Shown one piece after another: positions 52,281 to 61,100 of a DNA stretch of 64,000 bases; position 1 is the stretch's first letter; each line of letters opens with the position of its first letter. The notes beneath the pieces are model-generated. The model was not told where the DNA came from and searched no databases. It saw only the letters and a program-made list of their open reading frames with translations. Source of the stretch: Taenia hydatigena (lineage: Eukaryota; Platyhelminthes; Cestoda; Cyclophyllidea; Taeniidae); NCBI GenBank assembly GCA_036345935.2, contig JADWOT020000003.1:12126524-12190523 (forward strand). Direction: 5' to 3'. The position numbers and the translations under genes were made by a program.

Positions 52281-53134
52281 CGGGGAAGGAAGAGTGGCTA
52301 AGAAACCATTTGCGCTTTCAAAATGAGTTCACCGCTTTGAAGGCTTGTTTGACTGAAAAAGATCTGTTCGGTTTGGGCAAAGGTCAATGTCAGTAAGAAA
52401 TAGCTCTTTGTTAATGTGCACAATATTTTTTTGCTTCTTTTTGATAAGAGCGCTAAATGACAAGAAATGAGGTGGTGCAGAAGCGTTTGGCTTCTCTCAC
52501 AGTTGCCGATTATGAGCTTGCGACCTGTAAAGTGAACCCCTTTTCTGAGTAATTGAGTCCTTTATTCGCACGCATAATTTCCTTCAGGATCGGTTATTGC
52601 TGGTGTAATCTTAATGGGGACTGGAAACTTGCTAACATGTGATTTGGATTTCGCCTTCTCTTTGTCCTCCTTGTTTTGCCCTTTAGACCTCATAACTAGC
52701 CTAAGCTCGGCATGATCCATATCAGATTAATTGCTGACGTAAAGGCAGGTTCTTAAGACGTTCTTCTTTGGTCTCCTTTTTTCCCACTTCCACTTTATTG
52801 CTTACTGTTCAGTCGTTGTTTACGTTACAGGATTCGTGTCTTGCGTACTTAAAAAACAATATTGGTGGCTGTTAGTGAAAACTCAGTAATACTCATCCAA
52901 GGCCACCTTGGGCACACTTCATTCGGGAGTTTTTTCCTTTTGCGGACTTGCGTTCATAGATTATTTGAAATCCTTCTGTTGTAGCTATAGACTATGACGG
53001 AGGCAATCAAATATCGTTATCTTCCATCTTCTGTGATTAGCTGCATTTAATTTCTTTGCCTTTGGCTCAGTGGCTGTAATTGTTGCAAAAGTAAACCTTA
53101 AATGAATGCTGACGTTTATTCACATTATTGATAA
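52281..53134. other. Intergenic upstream of the histone fragment
   Basis: No gene supported. I looked specifically for the N-terminal half of histone H4 (the glycine/lysine-rich tail) in all three plus frames of the last 200 nt and did not find it. Confidence 0.5.
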
Positions 53135-53317
53135 GTGTTGATGGTGGACAAGCTCATTTGCGAGAGCACTCGCGGTGTGCTCAAAATTGTCCTGAGGAGC
53201 ATCATACTCGAATTCGATGCGTACAGTGAGAACGTGAAGCACAAGACCGCCACTACTATGGACGTAGTCTGTGCCTTCAAACTCAAGGGTCATACCGTCC
53301 GAAACTTTGGTGGCTGA
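53135..53317 (+). pseudogene. Diverged C-terminal half of histone H4
   Basis: The reading from 53144 to the TGA at 53315-53317 aligns without gaps to residues 46-102 of histone H4. Landmarks are the central helix (STRGVLK, canonical ETRGVLK), YSENVKHKT (canonical YTEHAKRKT), TTMDVV (canonical TAMDVV), and the end NFGG (canonical GFGG). By my hand count 28 of 57 residues are identical to the usual, nearly invariant H4. Changes hit conserved positions: R67, R78 and R92 are replaced by L, H and L, and Y88 and Y98 by C and R. The N-terminal tail and first helix are missing, and a TAA lies in frame directly upstream at 53132-53134. There is no histone 3' stem-loop after the stop. A 5'-truncated, decayed copy is the simplest reading. 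The absence of any stop or gap over 57 codons leaves open an exon of a divergent H4-fold protein. Confidence 0.8.
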
Positions 53318-55902
53318 AGGGCACCGTAGCCGAAAGGTAGACGGAGTAGTTAGGTAAGATATGGGGTAACGACAATTAGCGCCTGCCTATATGGACTGCA
53401 GATGCGTGGGTGGTTAATCTGGTTTTTGACAGCTGTCAACTTACTTCTGATGAACATCCTCCTTCTCCCCTTTTCTCTAAGTCACATTGGTGGATGCCTT
53501 TAATTTGCTCAAGTCGTGGTTCTTGTGCACCAGGTCGGTATTTTGACATTAATGACTATTGTAGGGAGTAAGGAAGCAGTAGTTATAGGCTGAAGAATGG
53601 ATATTAAAATGCGTAAATGAATGTGCGGTCGGCTGTGCGGGTTGATAGCTTTTGACAAGTAAGGAGGATAGTGCATCTGAGGTCAACGCTGGCAGACATG
53701 GTGTTGCTATTGCTGATTTTGTTCCTAGTGATGATTGTAAGTGCTAGTGAGGTGCTAGCAGATGGATAGAAGTTCATGGATGAATGACAGTGTACTCTAA
53801 TGAAGCTCACATGGTCGCTTACAGAACTAGGCTCGCTGGTTGTTTATTGACAAAAGTACCACATTAATCATGCCGATGGCGCCATAAGTATGGGATGAGA
53901 GCAGACTCATTCTTTTCATCGCCCCTCCTACTCTGAGCTAAAGCATGCCAGGGTAGGCTGAGATAAGATGAGGTAGGATGTTTTACTCTGCGCCACCTGT
54001 CATTATCCTGCATTTGAATACTGAAGTCTTCAGCATAGACTTTCTAGGCAAAATAATGTCAATGGCTGGATGCTGTGAAAATCAGCTCTCTCCCAGCTAG
54101 CTGGATAAATATTTAACTAGCTCCTTCAGATTCCCGATGACAGTCAGAGATTCCTGGAACTGGTCTTTCTTACCCACAAGGAGTGTAGGGGCAAGCGTGA
54201 TGGTGGGATGGGACAACGTACCAGGGTGCTGTTCAGTGCGGTGAAGAATAGTGCGATACATTCCAGCATCGATGAGCGTGAGTGATGATTACAGTTGCAA
54301 AACCCAAAGGCTCCAAAAAGTCAAACTAAAGGGGGTGAGCAGAAATGCTGTCGTTGACTGTTCACCTATTTCCGCTGTTCAGCATGCTAGATAGAGGTGG
54401 ACGATTGCACCACCTACAAGTTTAGTGAGCATCAGTGTCCAAATTCTATTAGTAGTCTATTTCTTCGCAGTCAGTCTAGTCGCCATTGTATGCCTCAACG
54501 GCAACACCTTCTCCTCTACATCCAAAAAGGCTTAATTTCTTACTCCAACAGCATCTTTGCCGCCAAATTTTAGGTTGCCAACTCCAAATCTACATCCCAG
54601 AATGGCTTAACATACTCCTGCAAAGGCAATGAGTACATTATGCAGGCCTATAATAACACATCCAAATGAAGCTATTGCAGTATATGGAAGACAGAGCAAT
54701 GTATCACAACAAGAAGACCATCAAAATAATTCATTGTTCTGGTGAGCAAGATCTTGCGTACTGCTTTAATGGTAAACATCTAGGTAGAGTGATCGAACGT
54801 CCGTACTTCAAATGCCACAGTGGAGTGAGCAGCAGTGGCGAATGCAGACAGGATTTGTCTTGCTTCTCATAGTCGGTGAGAAGGAATGGAAGCACTGGAT
54901 GTGCTCCACCTCAATGTACCTCACTTATCAATCTGCCTTCACACCATAAGCTCAATGACATCAGAAGCTACAGCATAGTACCTGCAATTGCAGCCCCACG
55001 TCTAGGCGCAGCTGGGACTATGAAGCTGGTAATCTGCAAAATAGTCAAGATGCAGTCAATAGTGGTCTGAAGGGCACACTTGCGTCCGAAGAGAGCCTCC
55101 GAAACCGCTACCTGTCAGGAATCTACAGGTGCATTGCAGGCATGTGACATCCCCAACATCTTACCTCAACTCGATTATACACTTCTCAACAAATCACAGA
55201 AGGTTAAGAACAAACGCTGATCAATTCACCTTCAAGCAGTCACGTGGGTGCAACCAGATGATTCCATTTCCATCAACTTTTTGAATTTCGCAAATCCAAC
55301 CACGTGCAAGCGACGAATCATCTTGGTTGTGATAATAGTGGTCTATTTCTCCCCCAAATGAGGCAGTCCACAATAGTCAATGCCCCCAACACAAACCTCA
55401 CACACCACCTCAAAATCACGGAGCGTGCAATTTTGCGATGCTCCCTTTCAGCCAACAGCCTCACGGGACGCCAGCACTAGCTACCAAAAGACAGAAGCCT
55501 AGAAACACAATGCCTGACACTGACTGTCGGGAAATGCGCGTGAACAAATTTAGAACTATTCTACCTGGTGACAATCAAAAAACCACCATCTCATCCGCAA
55601 AACACTGTTATTCTAGACTCAAATTGCAAATGCAAGTTTGTAAAACCCCTGGCCAAATTGTTGTGCTTCGCAGACTCCACCATTTTGCAATTACACTCAC
55701 CAACGTAAACAGTTAACATCACTTTAATTTCTGCCTCTAAATCATGCGCACATCCTGAACCACGCACTGGTCATTGAGCAGCACACTTATCTCACAGTCG
55801 CGACACGGTCTAGACAAACCGCATTCGCCATAGCCAACCGCTTGCAAATGCAAAACTGCAGAAATATTACAGAAGCGAAGTAAAAGGCCTTCGGGACCCC
55901 CG
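53318..55902. other. Intergenic, no supported gene
   Basis: Somewhat richer in G and C than the rest of the window, with several open frames of 60-90 codons on plus (54666-54872, 54876-55070, 55438-55716). The first contains a cysteine-rich stretch (CFNG...KCHSG...GEC) that faintly recalls EGF-like spacing but does not fit it. No splice-supported exon chain was found. Confidence 0.4.
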
Positions 55903-56240
55903 TCATCCTATATCGGAGGAAAAGCTGCCTTCCAAGGATTGCTGGAAAAGCTTAACATCCCCGGCTTCCAGAATTGGAATCCTAGCAACACAACCAAGTA
56001 TTTGACTAAAAGCACCGAAAAAGAGGCTTGTTACACATTTTTATCAGTTGATAGCATATTTACCTGTAAAAATTGATACACGCTACAATACTTAAATAAC
56101 CTATCATAAAAAAGCTTTCCTGGTTCTCCAGACTCCAAAACTCCTCCGGCGGTTAAGAAGTTCTGTTCTCCGACAGGTCTAAGTAGCGAAAGCCGCTGAC
56201 CAGGGTAGAGTCCCTCGGTACACTCAGATACAAGCACTCT
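55903..56240 (-). CDS. Candidate minus-strand exon pair, unknown protein
   Basis: Read on the minus strand, an open segment from about 56240 runs to a good donor (TTACAG/GTAAAT) at 56064. After a 58-nt intron ending in a strong acceptor (CTCTTTTTCGGTGCTTTTAG), a second segment runs from 56005 to a TGA at 55903-55905. Two frames compete in the first segment. One is open for more than 60 codons and G+C-rich (GLYPGQRLSLLRPVGEQNF) but meets a stop seven codons into exon 2. The other is in frame with exon 2 (...INFY, then S-QILGCVARIPILEAGDVK) but opens only about 30 codons before the donor. Neither product is recognised. The splice signals are good, but chance is not excluded. Confidence 0.25.
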
Positions 56241-59200
56241 ACAGCTCTGGGGACTGATTTATAATCGGCTCTTCTCAATGCTTAACACAGACAAATTTAC
56301 TGGTCGCGATATACGATTGCCAATTCTGCGAAGTTCCGTGCTTCTTATATGTTCTCACAGGAGATAATCGCCCAGATTCTTACTAACAAGTTTGCAAAAG
56401 TAGCTTTTACAAATTTTAAATAAATGTGTTAGCATACCCTGGAGAATTCGCCAATCAATCACGTCAGGAAGCGTGCGTCAAAGTTCTGACAATTTCGAAC
56501 ATTACGAGGAAAGCTACAGCATGTAAGCCAAATCCGGCCTAGCCCAGCGCTCAACAATCCGGAATCGCCAGAGATTTACACTTTTAAACTTAACGCTTAT
56601 TTACTCGTCAGACAATATAAGATCCTATGAGAAGCAAAGTCACGAATAATAACAGCGGTTCTTCTAGATTGCTTAATTACCCAACACGACGAGTTGGAGG
56701 GATAACCAAATTACTTGCAACAAATGACCAGAGATGAATTACGGGCCACTCATAGTTTTAGCCGTGACAGCATAGGACATTAAAATAGTCACATTTTTGC
56801 TATAAATGTCAGTTCTGTGCGGCACAAATGAAGTGAATGCCATGCACCATTCTTTACCAAAAATCACCTTGCTAAACATACTGCTGTATTATTTAATTAT
56901 TAGTATCTTTGACCGCGCAAACATTTTTTGAATCTGCTACTGAAGAAAAGACTGGTTCACCTTTTAAGTGTCCTGTTGCAAAACGGGATTCGTTTACATT
57001 GATAGCTGATTATTGTAAAATACGAGGCGGCATGGCATTGAGCCAAAATGCTTAAACTCCGCATAGAATACTTAATGAGAAAGTTTTTCCTCAATAAATT
57101 ATGCTTGACTAGATTTTGAAGTCTGAACATAGTAATTTTTGCTGTTGTTTTTGTAGCTTAAGTCAGCAGTCATGAAAAATTTTCCACTTTAGAATCGGAG
57201 CACTTATTGTTGCAGAACGGAGAAGAGATGGTGATGAAAAGTGTACCACTTGCAATTGACCGTATATTTATTTGACTAAGTCTATGTGATATACGATCGT
57301 GCATTTAAAAAATATGGTCTGCTATCGATGCTTATAGCTTATCCTTACTTTGTCCATCGGTGATGGCCCGTATAAAATATTGTGTAAGCACGTTATGCAC
57401 GTTACTATTTTAAATAAAAAGATCCCATCCACTAAATAATCGTTACTATTTGATGCGTCTTTAAGAAATGAACTGCTTTAAAAATCACTGTGGTAGTTGA
57501 ATTTTTGTCTAAATACACTTTCGCGCAAGATATGACCAGCAAACTCGACCCTCATCAAGAAGCGGACGTTTCCGCCACTGAGGAAGGCGAGAAGTCTAGA
57601 CGAGCACAATTTTGAAAATAATGTTCCCTTTAAAATCCCTGCTTGGTCCTATAAAGCAAAGCTTATTGATTTTTCTCTCGATTTATGCATGCTGCTGGAA
57701 AGATGGCAAAGCGATATCACCCACACTGCCTCCAAAACTGGTCTCAACTCGCCACTATTTATATACCTACTACTGATAAGATTTTAGCGAAATCTTGTTA
57801 TGCTTTGACTAGTCAGAACACTGATAAGCAAATTCAGTTTGTCAACAGATAAGGAGTACCCTTTTGACTCGCATCAAATACGCGGTTGGCTTATAATCAA
57901 GTTTTGCTGCTGTTGCTTGGACTTTTGACCACCACTTGCACATTCCAAGAGTGTTTCTTTACCTAAAAAGGAATACGAGATGCCCTCAAATCATCATTCC
58001 AGAATATGGTAGCATGGCAAATTGCAGTAAAGGACAACACCATTGATATAGAATTTTCGCCTTAACTCACGTTTCTTGGATTACTGGCCATATGAGGTCA
58101 TTAGATACGTCGAGAGACCTAAATGGACTCCAAGGACCACTAACTCTAGGTGATCTTTATTTTTGGGGCGTATGCCATAGCATTATTCGTGTATTTTAGA
58201 CTATTAAATGGCCGACTTAGAATTGCATTTTATATAGCTTTTATGAGGTCAGCTGCAATCAAACTAGCTTTATAACTTTTACAAAATGGAAAATACTTTT
58301 AGCACATAAGTTGACTTCAGTAGTGATAGAGCAATTTCAGGAGCTTATGGCGATCAATTTGGAAACAAAACAATTTTGATACCTTGTCTACTTTGTTAAG
58401 ACCGTGCTCTTGAGGTAATCAAGCATACTTAAGATTAGAATTTCACCATGGTGTCTACACGCATGTTATTAACCGTACCTACAAATCTGCATACACCCAC
58501 GAGTTTATTTTGAGCATTTTCACACGTTTACTGGATAAATCCAACTTTTCTATAATGATTTTATCATTTTTCCCCAATATACCTTCTTAGTTTGTCTTTT
58601 GGGTAGTGTTAGATGCAAATGAAAAATTTATCCTCAGCTGCACAATCATCACCGACGGATGTGAATTAAAATTTCTGAATGAGCATTTCGGATACGAAAG
58701 TATGTTTCAGCATTAATATAGCCATTTTAAGAGCTGACAACATTCAATTCGAAAATAAAATAAGTTTACGCTATTGCACACGTTGCATCCTTTCGCCATT
58801 ACCATCGAAACATCGTCGGTTCCTCCCATTTATCCTGCATTATAAAATTGGCCTTAGAGAAGGAAGCATGTGAACTTAACAGAGCAGTCATTAAGGCTAC
58901 ATTATTGGCATTTAAGCGCTGACGGAAGTTCAGGGTATAAAGGTGTCATGCAAAACGTGGCCTGCAAAGAACACGCCAAAGACTGCACCGGATTCCACAA
59001 TTATGACAGCTGGTAGATCTACATTCACTTGTTTAACCACTGCGAGTCCCTCTACTTCCGTGGTCCTGGTTTCTGCGTGAAAATTCTCGTAATCTCGCAC
59101 AAATTTTCACTCACGTATTCAAAACTCATCACAAAAAAGAACGTGCTGAAACGTTAAAGGCGAAGACTATTTTGCAGCGTTTAACGTCTTTACCACAGAA

Positions 59201-59373
59201 CCCCAACACAGTAGCTCATACGGCCCAACAATACGTGGTTTCACGGAGTGCATGTAAATGCTCAATTTGCTTCATGGGTCAAAGATAAGCTAATCCATTG
59301 GCTTACATTATTGTACATCATGATTATAAGTGCACATAAGTGGGTTGTAAAGGCAATTCTTTTTGGATGAGAA
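56241..59373. other. Intergenic upstream of the EG95-like gene
   Basis: A+T-rich with no supported exons. A TTATAAG word near 59322, about 50 nt before the start codon of the next gene, could be a TATA-like element, but such words are common at this base composition. No other regulatory site can be named. Confidence 0.4.
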
Positions 59374-60943
59374 ATGTTTTACCAGCTCTGCCGCATTTTG
59401 TTGGCGACTCCATTCTCGCACAGTGACTTTGCACAGACAACAGGTGAGGTACCTTTTAATGCTTTACGCCGATTAGTATCGAATGTGTTTGTCAATAATG
59501 TAAGTAGCTTAGAGGTACTTTTGACTTGCTTATGTCGCACCACGTCACATCGCTTTACATCCTGTCGCAGTTAAATCAACTTCACTATACTGGACAGCCT
59601 TATTTATTTCTTTGTTGTTTTACTCGATACTAATCCTCTACGCCCATTTTCTCATTGTATTGAAGGCGCCATTAAATTTACGCATACTCTGTGATCAATG
59701 GAGCGTTGCCTGGTTTGGTCTGTGTTTTAATGCATCCATTTGCGTGGCAAATGTGCAAAATGAACCAAGTTTTACAGTAGGTACCCGTAAATCAGAGATG
59801 TCCGATGTAACTTCTTACGAATATTTAGTTGGTTACGCGTATTGTTCTACATAGTTGAGGGTAGTAAAGCATAAGTGGGTAGATTTTCAGTTCTGAATCA
59901 CCAATTCTGCGAATTCTACTCATCATCCTTACTGCTGAAATGCATGAATACCCTATAGAGAGATTGGGTGCGTTGGTAACATGTGGTCACTTTGAATGGA
60001 CTTTCATCGTCTTATGCTTTTGACGTCTCATCAAATCCATTAGTAGGTAAAGTAACAGACACAGGTCTTCCAAATCACTCCCGTCAACTTGTTACACATT
60101 CACCTTGATGCTTGGTCATTACGCATCCATCTCAATTCACATGAGACTTAGTGGAATTAAGGAATCTTCATTACCCTCCAAACAACAACGAGAAATCAGT
60201 ATATATTTTAATTTGTGCAGACCCTGGTGCTCCACAGAATTTGACTATTGGAAAAATCGACTCTGACACTGTGCGCATACGTTGGGACATGCCGACTACG
60301 TCTGATGGGATTATTATTGGCTATAGTGCCAGTTGGAAATTCAACAACGATGAACATGGCCATTTAGATCTCTCCTTACGTTACAATTTCATTATTGGCG
60401 ATGTGATGCCAAACCTACCCATTTTTGTCACCGTTTGTACACGAATTCGGAAAGGTTTAGGTACCGAAGACGAGAGTGAATATGTTGGTCCCTGCAACAA
60501 TGATGTGGCGATGATTGCACCAGCCTTGGAAGAAGGTGAGTCCTTTATGCTTGTTTTGCCGGAAGCTGAATGGTTGCTTGAAATTAACCGGAGTTAATTC
60601 AAACAAATTCAATGATACTTGTCCATTATTGCTAAACTGAGTCGGCAGATCTGTCTTCATTGCTCCCCGCTGGGGTTTAACCGATAAGGCAGTTATGTTG
60701 TCTCGACATACAAAGTTAGCAGCTGGTGGGCGTGTAGAAGTCAATAATTATTATGGAGCGACTTTGTTGCCTTGGATAGAAGGGAAAGACGTGTCTGTCC
60801 CGACTCCTGTAACCACAATGAACAGCAGGTCTGCCCAGACTCCTGCAATGCCTTCTTCGGGAGACTCCACAACTGGCGCGTCAACCTCTGTTGCTTTGAC
60901 CACTGCAATCTTGCTAACTTCCGTGGCTTCAATGCTTGGATGA
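59374..60943 (+). CDS. EG95/45W-family oncosphere-antigen-like protein (FN3)
   Basis: Three exons: 59374-59443, 60221-60535 and about 60780-60943, with both introns in phase 1, giving about 182 residues. Exon 1 encodes a leader starting MFYQLCRILLAT, which follows the M-x-F-Q-L-C-x-I-L-x-A-T wording of the EG95 leader, and ends at a strong donor (ACAG/GTGAGG). Exon 2 is exactly one fibronectin type III domain (residues 24-128): PGAPQNLTI, W45, GYSASW, then strands around VTVCTR and a GLGTE turn. Exon 3 (acceptor at 60778-60779, or three bases later) gives a Thr/Ser/Pro-rich stalk and a final hydrophobic segment (VALTTAILLTSVASMLG) with no charged residue after it, typical of a GPI or membrane-tail signal. 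The same exon plan is known for EG95, TSOL18 and 45W, which are secreted or surface proteins of the taeniid oncosphere and vaccine antigens. One N-glycosylation sequon (N30-L-T). Odd points: R7 interrupts the leader's hydrophobic core, and two extra cysteines (C96, C115) lie in or after the FN3 domain. Antigen function is inferred from the family. Confidence 0.85.
59666..59854 (+). pseudogene. Possible relic FN3 exon inside intron 1
   Basis: Within the first intron of the EG95-like gene, a pyrimidine-rich tract ending GTATTGAAG is followed by 62 open codons. They begin APLNLRI, contain SVAW, and end with DVTSYEYLVGYAYCS before a TAG. The order A-P-x-N-L-x-I, then S-V-x-W, then x-T-x-Y-x-x-x-V mirrors the strand A, strand B and strand F landmarks of an FN3 domain, and the opening resembles APQNLTI of the real exon 2. 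It is too short for a full domain (about 90 residues) and the acceptor phase (0) does not fit the family's phase 1. A decayed duplicate of exon 2 is possible; chance similarity in a short reading is the alternative. Confidence 0.3.
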
Positions 60944-61094
60944 ACATTCTCGGAAGCCTATGCAAATCAACTATTTTAACTGCTGTGAATATTTCAGCTC
61001 AATATTTGTAATCATCATACACACCGCTTATGTTTATCGTAGGCTTTATTGACACGAAAAAAGGTCGGTTTGAGGATTATCCGCCTTGACTTTC

Positions 61095-61100
61095 AATAAA
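61095..61100 (+). terminator. Polyadenylation signal AATAAA
   Basis: A canonical hexamer about 150 nt after the TGA of the EG95-like gene on the same strand. It is the first AATAAA after the stop and is consistent with a short 3' UTR. Confidence 0.55.

Noticed and set aside
54666..54872. Cysteine-rich plus frame that faintly resembles an EGF-like domain
   Set aside because: The cysteine spacing does not fit an EGF module and no splice-supported neighbours exist.
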